A stretch of 64,000 nucleotides of DNA, taken from NCBI RefSeq assembly GCF_022436705.1, contig NZ_JAKUHT010000003.1:186001-250000 (forward strand). Direction: 5' to 3'. Both the position numbers and the translations under genes were made by a program. Below are positions 1 through 8,220 of this stretch, in pieces (the stretch's first letter is position 1; the number at the start of each line of letters is the position of its first letter). Source of the DNA: Nocardioides sp. CFH 31398. Its GTDB lineage: Bacteria; Actinomycetota; Actinomycetes; Propionibacteriales; Nocardioidaceae. The notes beneath the pieces were generated by a model, which did not search any database, had not been told where the DNA came from, and saw only the letters and a list, made by a program, of their open reading frames with translations.

Positions 1-3000
1 GCCTCGTGCAGCTTCTCGACGATGCCCCGCAGCGCCCACGGGTTCGAGCGGCGCATGAACTCCTGGTTCGTCTCGTCGAGCACGTAGGACTCGGCGAGCT
101 TCTCGTACATCCAGTCGTGCACGACCCCGGTCGTCGCGTCGAACCCGTAGAGGTAGTCCACGGTCGCCGCCAGCTCGAAGGCCCCCTTGTAGCCGTGGCG
201 CTGCATCGCGGTGATCCACCGCGGGTTCACCACCCGGGCGCGGAAGACGCGGGTGGTCTCCTCCTGCAGCGTGCGGGTGCGGACGAGGTCGGGCGAGGTC
301 GAGTCCCCGACGTAGGCCGCCGGCTCGGCGCCGGTCAGCGCGCGCACCGTGGCGACCATGCCGCCGTGGTACTGGTAGTAGTCGTCGGAGTCGGCGATGT
401 CGTGCTCGCGGGTGTCGATGTTCTTGGCGGCCACCTTCATCCGCCGGTAGTTGGTCCGCATGTCGTCGGCGGCGGGACGACCGTCGAGGTCGCGGCCGTA
501 GGCGAAACCGCCCCAGGCGGTGTAGACCTCGGCGAGGTCGGCGTCGTCGCGCCAGTTGCCGGACTCCATGAGCTGGAGCATCCCGGCGCCGTACGAGCCG
601 GGGCGGGAGCCGAAGACGCGGGTGGTGGCGCGCCGCTCGTCGCCGTGCTCGGCCAGGTCGGCCTGCGCGTGGGCGCGCACGAAGTTGTGCGTCGCCGGCT
701 CGTCGAGGGCCGCGACCATCCGGACGGCGTCGTCGAGCATCTCGACCACGTGCGGGAACGCGTCGCGGAAGAACCCCGAGATGCGGACCGTCACGTCGAC
801 CCGCGGGCGACCCAGCTCCTCGAGGTCGATCACCTCGAGGCGGGAGACCCGCCGCGAGGCCTCGTCCCAGACCGGGCGGACGCCCAGCAGCGCGAGGACC
901 TCGGCCACGTCGTCGCCGGAGGTCCGCATCGCCGAGGTGCCCCACACCGAGAGCCCCACCGCGGACGGGGGCTCGCCGTGGTCGGCGACGTACCGCTCCA
1001 CCAGCGACGCCGCCATCGCCTGCCCGGTCTCCCACGACAGGCGGCTGGGGACGGCGCGCGGGTCGACGGTGTAGAAGTTGCGGCCGGTCGGCAGCACGTT
1101 GACCAGGCCGCGCAGAGGCGAGCCGGACGGCCCGGCCGGCACGAACCCGCCCTCCAGCGCGTGCAGGACGGCGTCCAGCTCGTCGGTGGTGCGGGCCAGG
1201 CGGGGGACCACGTGCCGCGCCGCGAAGCGCAGCACCCGCTGCACCTCGGGGTCGTCGTGGAGCTCGCCGACGGCGTCGGGGTCCCAGTCGCGGGCCTCCA
1301 TCCCGGCGACCAGGTCGCGGGCGCGGCGCTCGACCTCGTCGACGGCGCCCACCGCCTCGCCGTCCTTCAGGCCCAGGGCGCTGCGCAGGCCGGGCACGGC
1401 CTGCTCCCCGCCGCCCCACACCTGCGTCGCCCGCAGGATGGCGAGCACCAGGTCGACCCGGACCTCGCCGGTGGGTGCCCCGCCGAGCACGTGCAGGCCG
1501 TCGCGGATCTGGGCGTCCTTGATCTCGCAGAGCCAGCCGTCGACGTGCAGCAGGAAGTCGTCGAACTCCTCGTCGTCGGGGCGCTCCTCGAGCCCGAGGT
1601 CGCGGTGCATCTCGGCGGCGTGCATCAGCTGCCAGATCTCCCCGCGGATCGCCGGCAGCTTCGCCGGGTCCATGGCGGCGATGTTGGCGTACTCGTCGAG
1701 CAGCTGCTCGAGCCGGGCGACGTCGCCGTACGTCTCGGCCCGCGCCATCGGCGGGATCAGGTGGTCGACCACGACGGCGTGGGCGCGACGCTTGGCCTGC
1801 GCCCCCTCGCCGGGGTCGTTGACCAGGAACGGGTAGACCAGCGGCAGGTCCGCGATCGCGGCGTCGGTGGCGCAGGACGCCGACAGGGCGGCGTTCTTGC
1901 CCGGCAGCCACTCCATCGACCCGTGCTTGCCGAGGTGGACGACGGCGTGCGCGCCGAAGCCGCCGTCGTCCTCGGTGGCGCGCAGCCAGCGGTAGGCGGC
2001 CAGGAAGTGGTGGGACGGCGCGAGCTCGGGGTCGTGGTAGATCGCCACCGGGTTCTCGCCGAAGCCGCGCGGCGGCTGGATGAGCAGCACCACGTTGCCG
2101 GCCCGGATGGTCGCGAGCACGATCTCGCCGTCGTCGTTGACGAACAGCTCGCCGGGGGCGTCGCCCCACGCGGCGTGCACCTCGGCGCGCAGGTCCTCCG
2201 GCAGGTCGGCGGTCCAGCGCCGGTAGTCGTCGGCGGCGATGCGGACGTGGGCGTCGGTGAGCTGGGCGTTCGTCAGCCACTCCTCGTCCTGGCCGCCCGC
2301 GTCGATGAGCGCGTGGATGAGGGTGTCGCCGGCGACGGTCTCGTCGGCCTCGTCCAGGCCCGGGACGGCTCCCGGCCCGCCGAGGTCGTAGCCGGCGTCG
2401 CGCATGGCCCGCAGCAGCCGGATGGTGGAGACCGGGGTGTCGAGGCCGACGGCGTTGCCGACCCGGGCGTGCTTGGTCGGGTACGCCGAGAGCATGAGGG
2501 CCACCCGGCGCTGCGCGGGCGGCGTCCGGCGCAGGCGGGCGTGGTTCGCCGCGATCCCGGCGACCCGGGCCGAGCGCTCCGCGTCGGCGACGTAGCGGGG
2601 CAGCCCGTCGGCGTCGACCTCCTTGAACGAGAACGGGACGGTGATGATCCGCCCGTCGAACTCGGGGATGGCGATCTGGGTGGCCGAGTCGAGCGGCGAG
2701 ACGCCGTCGTCGGAGGCCTCCCACTCGGCCCGGCTCGAGGTCAGCGTCAGCGCCTGGATCACCGGGACGTCGAGCGCGGCGATCCGCGCCACGTCCCACG
2801 CCTCGTCGTCACCGCCGGCCTGGGCGTCGGCGGGGGTCGCGCCGCCCGCGGCCAGCACCGTCACCACCAGCGCGTCGAGGTCGCCGAGGGCCTCGAACAG
2901 CGCGTCGGGCGCCGAGCGCAGCGACCCGGCGTACACGGGCAGGCCGACGGCCTCGCCGGTCGCGTCGATCGCGTCGGCCAGCGCGTGGGCGAAGGCGTCG

Positions 3001-3494
3001 TTGCCGCTGGCGCGGTGCGCCCGGTAGTAGAGGACGCCGATCCGCGCCCGGTCGCCGGCCGGGACGTCGCGCTCGGCCCACCCCCACTCGGGCACGCGCA
3101 CCGGCGGCTCGAAGCCCTCCCCGGTCAGCAGCACGGTGTCGGAGAGGAAGGCGTGCAGCTCGCGGAGGTTCGCCGGCCCGCCCTCGGCGAGGTAGCGGTG
3201 GGCCTGCGCCGCGGTGCCGACGGGGACCGTCGAGAGCTCCATCAGCTCGGCGCTCGGCTGCTGCTCCCCGCCGAGGACGACCATCGGCATCCCGGTGCCG
3301 CGGATGCGGCGGAAGCCGCTGCACAGGTCGCTGGGGTCGCCGAGCACCCGGCCGACGACCAGGTCGCAGCCCTCGATGACCTCGGCCATCGACTGGTGGC
3401 CGGGCCGCGCCGGGTTGGCGTGGACCCAGTCCGCGCCGCTCGCCCGCGCGGACAGCAGGTCGGTGTCGGACGTCGAGAGCAGGGCGATGCGCAT
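1..3494 (-). CDS. cobN: CobN, cobaltochelatase large subunit (3' end outside window)
   Basis: CobN is the large, substrate-binding subunit of the ATP-dependent aerobic cobaltochelatase that inserts cobalt into hydrogenobyrinic acid a,c-diamide. The reverse-strand frame begins MRIALLSTSD and stays open for 1164 codons to the window edge, so only a short C-terminal piece can be missing from a protein of about 1200 residues. Family landmarks seen include HLGKHGSMEWLPGK, PTGRNFYTVDP and the C-terminal YGRDLDG and QRHGYKGAFE blocks. The ATG at 3494 follows a GGGGAGGA ribosome site. A cobalamin riboswitch lies just upstream, so B12 should repress it. Its AAA/VWA partner is encoded at 12223-14301. 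A long forward-strand reading frame over the same bases is a GC-composition shadow. Confidence 0.96.
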   Translation of the reverse strand, partial: MRIALLSTSDTDLLSARASGADWVHANPARPGHQSMAEVIEGCDLVVGRVLGDPSDLCSGFRRIRGTGMPMVVLGGEQQPSAELMELSTVPVGTAAQAHRYLAEGGPANLRELHAFLSDTVLLTGEGFEPPVRVPEWGWAERDVPAGDRARIGVLYYRAHRASGNDAFAHALADAIDATGEAVGLPVYAGSLRSAPDALFEALGDLDALVVTVLAAGGATPADAQAGGDDEAWDVARIAALDVPVIQALTLTSSRAEWEASDDGVSPLDSATQIAIPEFDGRIITVPFSFKEVDADGLPRYVADAERSARVAGIAANHARLRRTPPAQRRVALMLSAYPTKHARVGNAVGLDTPVSTIRLLRAMRDAGYDLGGPGAVPGLDEADETVAGDTLIHALIDAGGQDEEWLTNAQLTDAHVRIAADDYRRWTADLPEDLRAEVHAAWGDAPGELFVNDDGEIVLATIRAGNVVLLIQPPRGFGENPVAIYHDPELAPSHHFLAAYRWLRATEDDGGFGAHAVVHLGKHGSMEWLPGKNAALSASCATDAAIADLPLVYPFLVNDPGEGAQAKRRAHAVVVDHLIPPMARAETYGDVARLEQLLDEYANIAAMDPAKLPAIRGEIWQLMHAAEMHRDLGLEERPDDEEFDDFLLHVDGWLCEIKDAQIRDGLHVLGGAPTGEVRVDLVLAILRATQVWGGGEQAVPGLRSALGLKDGEAVGAVDEVERRARDLVAGMEARDWDPDAVGELHDDPEVQRVLRFAARHVVPRLARTTDELDAVLHALEGGFVPAGPSGSPLRGLVNVLPTGRNFYTVDPRAVPSRLSWETGQAMAASLVERYVADHGEPPSAVGLSVWGTSAMRTSGDDVAEVLALLGVRPVWDEASRRVSRLEVIDLEELGRPRVDVTVRISGFFRDAFPHVVEMLDDAVRMVAALDEPATHNFVRAHAQADLAEHGDERRATTRVFGSRPGSYGAGMLQLMESGNWRDDADLAEVYTAWGGFAYGRDLDGRPAADDMRTNYRRMKVAAKNIDTREHDIADSDDYYQYHGGMVATVRALTGAEPAAYVGDSTSPDLVRTRTLQEETTRVFRARVVNPRWITAMQRHGYKGAFELAATVDYLYGFDATTGVVHDWMYEKLAESYVLDETNQEFMRRSNPWALRGIVEKLHE

Positions 3495-3547
3495 CGCGTG
3501 GTCCTCCCCGGGGTTCTCGCCCCTGGTCGTCAAGGAGCCCCCGTGGT

Positions 3548-3655
3548 CGGTGTCTGACTGACCCGCCTCGCGGCGGGCTCACAGTGGCGGAACCGTCCCG
3601 GACTCGCACCGGGTTCCCGGCTCCACGGGAGGTGTGCCGCTCACCCTAGGCCAGC
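3548..3655 (-). promoter_or_regulatory. Cobalamin riboswitch upstream of cobN
   Basis: Read on the reverse strand, the leader contains the B12-box core GGGAACCCGGTGCGAGTCCG followed by GGTTCCGCCACTGTGAGCCC, then a GTCAGTCAGACACC segment. These are the landmark blocks of the cobalamin riboswitch family. It ends about 50 nt before the cobN start. Boundaries are estimated by eye. Confidence 0.9.
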
Positions 3656-3689
3656 GGGCCCACCCTGGACGCCGGCACCGCGGTCGTTG

Positions 3690-3815
3690 GTAGCGTCGGC
3701 GGCGCCAGTCGCCTCACGGCAGGGGAACCCGGTGCGACTCCGGGACTGACGCGCAACGGTGTGGGCCCACGTGCCCGAGTCCGAGGACCTGCTGGCCGGC
3801 CGCGTGACCGCGCGG
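3690..3815 (+). promoter_or_regulatory. Cobalamin riboswitch upstream of the B12 importer operon
   Basis: The leader has GGGGAACCCGGTGCGACTCC, then GGGACTGACGCGCAACGGTG and the distal CCGAGTCCGAGGACCTGC block typical of cobalamin riboswitches. It lies back to back with the cobN riboswitch, so one roughly 270-bp stretch carries divergent B12-sensing leaders. The downstream start site is embedded in AAGGAGCTCCTC, a self-complementary stretch that could be used to hide the ribosome site. Confidence 0.88.
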
Positions 3816-3866
3816 CGCGTCCGTACGGGCCCCGCGTGCCGGGCCCGGATGCCGAAGGAGCTCCTC

Positions 3867-4907
3867 GTGAGCCGCGCACGCGCCCTCGTGCCCCCCGTCC
3901 TCGTCCTGCTGCTCGCCGCCGGGCTCTCCGCCTGCGGCACGGGCGGACCCGCCGCCGGGGCCGGTGCCTCGGGTGCCGGCGCCGACCCGGTCACCGTCGA
4001 CGACTGCGGCCGCGACGTGACCGTGCAGGCGCCTCCCCAGCGCGTGGTGTCCCTCAACCAGGGCACCACCGAGATCCTGCTGTCGCTCGGCGCCGCGGAC
4101 CGGCTGGTCCGCACCGCGCAGTGGACCGACCCCGTCCTGCCGCGGCTGGCCGGGGCGGAGGCCGGCGTCCCACGGCTCTCGGACGACGCACCGTCGCTCG
4201 AGTCGGTGCTCGCCGCCGAGCCGGACCTGGTGACCGCCTCGTTCACCAGCACGCTCGCCGAGGGCGGCGTCGCGCCGGTCGCGGCCTTCGAGGAGCTGGG
4301 CGTGCCCGCCTACCTCTCCCCCGCCGAGTGCGGCAAGGTCGAGGTCGGCGACACCGACGGCGAGCGCCGCGACACCCTGGAGATGGAGACGATCCACACC
4401 GAGGTCCGCGACCTCGCGGCCCTGCTCGGCGAGGATCGGGCCGGCGAGGAGCTGGTCGCCGACCTCACCGACCGCATGGACGCCGTCGAGCCGCTGAGGA
4501 CCCCCGACGGCGAGCCGGTGTCGGTCATGTACTGGTTCGCCAACGCCGAGTCGCCGTACCTCGCCGGGTGCTGCGGCGGCCCCGGCATCGTCAGCCGTGC
4601 CCTGGGCCTGGAGAACGTCTTCGCGGAGCAGACCGCCGACTGGCCCCAGGTCGGCTGGGAGGCCGTCGCCGAGCGGGACCCCGACGTGCTGGTCCTCGGC
4701 GACCTGTCGCGGCGCAGCCAGACCGCGGAGACCGCCGCCGCCAAGATCGCGTTCCTGGAGTCCCACCCGGTGGCCCGGCGGATGACGGCCGTCCGGGAGG
4801 GCCGCTACGTCGCGCTCGCCGGGGCCGAGCTGAACCCCTCGATCCGCACCGTCGACGCCGTCGAGAAGGTCGCCGCCGGGGTGCGCGACCTCGGCCTGGC
4901 CGACTGA
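3867..4907 (+). CDS. btuF: B12-type ABC transporter substrate-binding lipoprotein
   Basis: This is an extracytoplasmic binding lipoprotein of the BtuF/FecB family (periplasmic-binding fold type III), expected to capture cobalamin or a related corrinoid. The GTG at 3867 is preferred because AAGGAG lies six bases upstream, giving 346 residues that open with a signal peptide and a lipobox, LSAC, with Cys23 as the lipidated residue. The mature part carries VVSLNQGTTEILLSLGAADR and PDLVTASF, typical of this fold. The frame is open upstream into the riboswitch, which is not coding. Permease and ATPase genes follow directly. An iron-siderophore substrate is formally possible, but the B12 riboswitch argues for corrinoid. 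Confidence 0.88.
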   Translation: MSRARALVPPVLVLLLAAGLSACGTGGPAAGAGASGAGADPVTVDDCGRDVTVQAPPQRVVSLNQGTTEILLSLGAADRLVRTAQWTDPVLPRLAGAEAGVPRLSDDAPSLESVLAAEPDLVTASFTSTLAEGGVAPVAAFEELGVPAYLSPAECGKVEVGDTDGERRDTLEMETIHTEVRDLAALLGEDRAGEELVADLTDRMDAVEPLRTPDGEPVSVMYWFANAESPYLAGCCGGPGIVSRALGLENVFAEQTADWPQVGWEAVAERDPDVLVLGDLSRRSQTAETAAAKIAFLESHPVARRMTAVREGRYVALAGAELNPSIRTVDAVEKVAAGVRDLGLAD

Positions 4908-4914
4908 GGACGCG

Positions 4915-5940
4915 GTGAGCGCCGTCCTCGCCCGGCCGTGGGTGCTCGGGCCCGCGGGTCTCGTGCTGCTCGCGGTCTCGGTCGCCGCCGCGACGACGGT
5001 GGGCCCCTCGACGCTGGGCCCGACCGACGCGTACGCCGTCGCGTGGTCCCGGCTCACCGGCGCGGAGTCGGGGCTCAGCGTCCTGCAGGAGGCGATCGTG
5101 TGGGACCTGCGGCTGCCCCGCGCCGTCCTGGCCGCGGTCTGCGGTGCCGGGCTCGCGCTGGTCGGGGTGGTCCTGCAGTCGCTGCTGCGCAACCCCCTGG
5201 CCGACCCCTACCTGCTGGGGGTCTCCTCGGGCGCCTCCACCGGGGCGGTCCTCGTGGTCGTCCTCGGGATCGGCGCGGGGGCTCTCGGCCTGGCCTCCGG
5301 CGCCTTCCTCGGCGCGGTGGTCGCGTTCGGCCTCGTGCTGGCGCTCGGCCTGCTCGCGGACGGCACCCCGGACCGCATCGTCCTCGCCGGCGTCGCGGTG
5401 ACCCAGCTGTTCACGGCGCTGACCTCGTTCGTGGTCTACGTCGGGGCGGACGCCGAGCAGACGCGCGGCGTGCTGTTCTGGCTGCTGGGCTCCCTCGCCG
5501 GCTCCACCTGGACCGATGTCGTCCTGTGCGGGGTGGTGGTCGGCCTCGGGGCGGTCCTGTGCGGGCTCGCGGCGGGGTCGATGGACGCCTTCATGTTCGG
5601 CCAGGACGCCGCCGCCACCCTCGGGGTGCCGGTGGCCGCGGTCCGGGTGGTCCTGCTCGTCGTCACCGCCCTCATGACCGCCGTCGTGGTCTCGACGTCG
5701 GGGGCCATCGGGTTCGTGGGCCTGGTCCTGCCGCACGTCGCCCGCGGCCTCGTCGGCGTCGGCCACCGGGTGCTGGTGCCGACCGCGGCGGTGCTCGGCG
5801 CCGTCTTCCTGGTCTGGGTCGACACCGCGGCGCGGCTGGTGATCGCCCCGCAGGAGCTGCCCGTCGGCGTGGCGACCGCGCTGGTCGGGGTGCCGGCCTT
5901 CGTCGTCGTCCTGCTGCGCCGCCGGCGGGGGCGCGCATGA
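4915..5940 (+). CDS. btuC: B12-type ABC transporter permease (FecCD/BtuC family)
   Basis: This 341-residue integral membrane permease of the BtuC/FecCD family forms the transmembrane channel of the importer as a homodimer. It has about ten hydrophobic segments, the family block LRLPRAVLAAVCGAGLALVG near residues 64-83, and LRNPLADPYLLGVSSGAS. Near the C-terminus GAIGFVGLVLPHVARGLVG matches the helix-loop that contacts the ATPase. Translation starts with GTG seven bases after the lipoprotein stop, and its end overlaps the ATPase start as ATGA, so the three genes are one translationally coupled unit under the upstream B12 riboswitch. Confidence 0.93.
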   Translation: MSAVLARPWVLGPAGLVLLAVSVAAATTVGPSTLGPTDAYAVAWSRLTGAESGLSVLQEAIVWDLRLPRAVLAAVCGAGLALVGVVLQSLLRNPLADPYLLGVSSGASTGAVLVVVLGIGAGALGLASGAFLGAVVAFGLVLALGLLADGTPDRIVLAGVAVTQLFTALTSFVVYVGADAEQTRGVLFWLLGSLAGSTWTDVVLCGVVVGLGAVLCGLAAGSMDAFMFGQDAAATLGVPVAAVRVVLLVVTALMTAVVVSTSGAIGFVGLVLPHVARGLVGVGHRVLVPTAAVLGAVFLVWVDTAARLVIAPQELPVGVATALVGVPAFVVVLLRRRRGRA

Positions 5941-6713
5941 GCATCACCGCACGGGCCGTGAGCTGGGCGGCACGCGACCGGCTCGTCGTCGACGGCGTCG
6001 ACCTGCACGTCCCCCCCGGGGCGACCGTGGGGCTGCTCGGGCCGAACGGGTCCGGCAAGTCCACCCTGCTACGGCTGCTGGCCGGCCTCCGTCCGGCGTC
6101 CTCCGGCGTCGTCCGCCTGGGCGACGACGACCTGTCCGGGCTCGGCCGCCGGGCCGTGGCGCGCCGGCTCGCGGTGGTCGACCAGGAGTCCGGCACCGAC
6201 ACCGACCCCACCGTCGCCGAGGTCGTCGCCCTCGGCCGCCTGCCGCACCGGCGACCCTGGGCGGGGGAGCGGGACGTCGACCGGGCGGCGGTGCTCCGCG
6301 CCGCGACCGCCATGCGCACCGAGCACCTGCTGGCGCGCCGCTACGCCACGCTGTCCGGCGGGGAGCGCCAGCGCGTCCAGCTGGCGCGGGCGCTGGCCCA
6401 GGAGCCCAGCGAGCTGCTGCTGGACGAGCCCACCAACCACCTCGACGTCCGCCACCAGCTGGAGCTGCTCGCGCTCGTCGTCTCCGCCGATGTCACCACC
6501 GTCCTGGCGCTGCACGACCTCACCCTCGCCATGTCGTTCTGCGACGAGGTCGTGGTGCTCGACGGGGGCCGGGTGGTCGCCGCCGGCGCCCCCGCGACGG
6601 TGGTCACCGCCGACCTCGTCGCCCGCGTGTACGGCGTTGAGGCGGTCGTGGAGTCGACCGCCTCGGGCCCCTCGGTCCGCTACCTGCGCGCCCTGCCGCG
6701 CCTGGAAGCATGA
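5937..6713 (+). CDS. btuD: B12-type ABC transporter ATP-binding protein
   Basis: This is the 258-residue ATPase of the FecE/BtuD family that powers the importer. Walker A is GPNGSGKST near residues 35-43, the signature is LSGGERQRVQLA, Walker B is LLLDEPTNHLD, and the H-loop His sits in LALHDLTLAM. The ATG at 5937 overlaps the permease stop by four bases, and its own TGA overlaps the next start (cobG) as ATGA, so import and corrin-synthesis genes are physically coupled in one message. Length is normal for the family. The forward frame open upstream of this start is a shadow of btuC. Confidence 0.94.
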   Translation: MSITARAVSWAARDRLVVDGVDLHVPPGATVGLLGPNGSGKSTLLRLLAGLRPASSGVVRLGDDDLSGLGRRAVARRLAVVDQESGTDTDPTVAEVVALGRLPHRRPWAGERDVDRAAVLRAATAMRTEHLLARRYATLSGGERQRVQLARALAQEPSELLLDEPTNHLDVRHQLELLALVVSADVTTVLALHDLTLAMSFCDEVVVLDGGRVVAAGAPATVVTADLVARVYGVEAVVESTASGPSVRYLRALPRLEA

Positions 6714-7567
6714 CCGGCGTGAGTCCGCCGACCCCGACCGGCGCCCGCACCCGCGCCGACCGCTGCCCCGGCCTCGCGCGACCCTGGATCGCCGACGACG
6801 GCGCCCTCGTGCGGCTGCGCCTGCTCGGCGGCGCCGTGGGCGCCGACCAGCTGGCCGCCCTGCTCGACGTCGCGGAGGCCCACGGCGACGGCGCCGTCCA
6901 CCTCACCCGGCGAGCCAACCTCCAGCTGCGGGCCCTCCCCCACGACGGCGAGGGTCGCCTGCGGCCCGACGTCGCGGACGCCGTCCTCGCGACCGGTCTC
7001 GTGCCGAGCGCCAGCCACGAGCTGGTCCGCAACTACCTGCTCTCCCCCGGCCTGGGCGCCACGCGCGCCGACCTGCGGCCGCTGCTGTCCGCGCTGGACG
7101 CCGCCGTGTGCGGCTCCCGGTCGCTGGCCCGGCTCTCCGCACGGTTCCTCGTCGTCCTGGACGACGGGGGCGGCGAGGTCCTCGACCGGCCGTGCGACCT
7201 CGGGCTGGTGGCCCTGTCGGGGACCCGGGCACAGCTGCGGGTCGGCGACGGGCTCGGGCCCGTGATCGACCTGACCGACGCCGTGCCCGCGCTGGTCGCG
7301 CTCGCCGAGACCTTCGCGGAGGCCCGGGGCACCGGGCCCGACGCCCCCTGGCACGTCACCGAGCTGCCCGCGCCCCTCGACCACCCCCTGGCCGTGCCCA
7401 CGCCGCCCGACCCCGCCCTGCCGGCGCCCACCGGCGCGCCGCCGTACGACGCCGCCCACGTGGCGGTGCCCGACGGGCGGCTGACCAGGGGCCTGCCCCT
7501 GCCCGCCGGCGACCTCGTCGTCACGCCGTGGCGATCGGTCGTCCCCGACCCGAGGAGAGCCGCATGA
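6710..7567 (+). CDS. cobG: CobG-like precorrin-3B synthase, C-terminally short
   Basis: CobG is a nitrite/sulfite-reductase-like iron-sulfur enzyme that converts precorrin-3A to precorrin-3B in the aerobic pathway. This 285-residue protein has the N-terminal family features CPGLARPWIADDGALVRLRL, HLTRRANLQLR and LVRNYLLSPG, and reaches GDLVVTPWRSVV near its C-terminus. In longer actinobacterial CobG proteins that block is followed by a segment holding the C-T-G-x-x-G-C type cluster-binding cysteines; here the frame stops eight residues later, in an ATGA overlap with cobH. No CxxxC or CTGxxxC motif is seen anywhere. It may be inactive, or work without the usual cluster. The position between the importer and cobH supports the family call. 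Confidence 0.75.
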   Translation: MTGVSPPTPTGARTRADRCPGLARPWIADDGALVRLRLLGGAVGADQLAALLDVAEAHGDGAVHLTRRANLQLRALPHDGEGRLRPDVADAVLATGLVPSASHELVRNYLLSPGLGATRADLRPLLSALDAAVCGSRSLARLSARFLVVLDDGGGEVLDRPCDLGLVALSGTRAQLRVGDGLGPVIDLTDAVPALVALAETFAEARGTGPDAPWHVTELPAPLDHPLAVPTPPDPALPAPTGAPPYDAAHVAVPDGRLTRGLPLPAGDLVVTPWRSVVPDPRRAA

Positions 7568-8220
7568 GACCTCCCACCCGGCGCTACCCCTACGAGGGCG
7601 ACGGCGCGGCGATCTACGCGGAGTCGTTCGCGACGATCCGCGCCGAGACCGACGTCTCCCACCTGCCCGCCGACGCGGAGAAGGTCGCCGTGCGGATGGT
7701 CCACGGCACCGGCCAGACCGACCTCGCGGGCGACCTCGTCGTCCACGAGGCCTTCGTCGGGGCCGCCCGGGCCGCCCTCGTCGGGGGCGCGGCCATCCTC
7801 GTCGACGCGCACATGGTCGCCTCCGGGGTCACCCGGGCCCGGCTGCCCGCCGACAACGAGGTCGTGTGCACGCTGCGCGAGCCCGGCGTCACCGACCTCG
7901 CCCGCGCCTGGGGCACCACCCGCTCCGCCGCGGCCCTCGGGCTGTGGGGCGACCGGCTCGAAGGCGGGGTCGTCGCCATCGGTAACGCGCCCACGGCCCT
8001 GTTCCACCTGCTGGAGATGCTCGCCGACGGCGGGCCGCGGCCCGCGGCCGTCGTCGGGTGCCCCGTCGGGTTCGTGGGCGCGGCCGAGTCGAAGGCCGCC
8101 CTGGAGTCGCTCGCGGACGACCACGGCGTCGACGTGCCGTACCTGACCGTCCGCGGGCGCCGCGGCGGTTCGGCGATGACCGCGTCGGCCCTCAACGCAC
8201 TGGCCCAGGAGGACGAGTGA
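7564..8220 (+). CDS. cobH: CobH, precorrin-8X methylmutase
   Basis: CobH moves the methyl group from C-11 to C-12 of precorrin-8X to give hydrogenobyrinic acid. The 218-residue protein has the expected length and the catalytic histidine in RMVHGTGQTD (His47), plus the family blocks VDAHMVASGV, AIGNAPTALFHLLEM and CPVGFVGAAESK. The ATG overlaps the cobG stop and the TGA overlaps the GTG of cobIJ, so cobG, cobH and cobIJ are translationally coupled. Confidence 0.96.
   Translation: MRPPTRRYPYEGDGAAIYAESFATIRAETDVSHLPADAEKVAVRMVHGTGQTDLAGDLVVHEAFVGAARAALVGGAAILVDAHMVASGVTRARLPADNEVVCTLREPGVTDLARAWGTTRSAAALGLWGDRLEGGVVAIGNAPTALFHLLEMLADGGPRPAAVVGCPVGFVGAAESKAALESLADDHGVDVPYLTVRGRRGGSAMTASALNALAQEDE

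Noticed and set aside
6..3557. An 1183-codon open frame on the forward strand
   Set aside because: It lies antisense to cobN, whose reverse frame has all family motifs; the forward translation is a low-complexity Gly/Val/Arg-rich composition artefact.
3759..3866. Earlier start for the B12-binding lipoprotein
   Set aside because: It lies inside the riboswitch and would put a charged stretch before the signal peptide; AAGGAG points to GTG at 3867.
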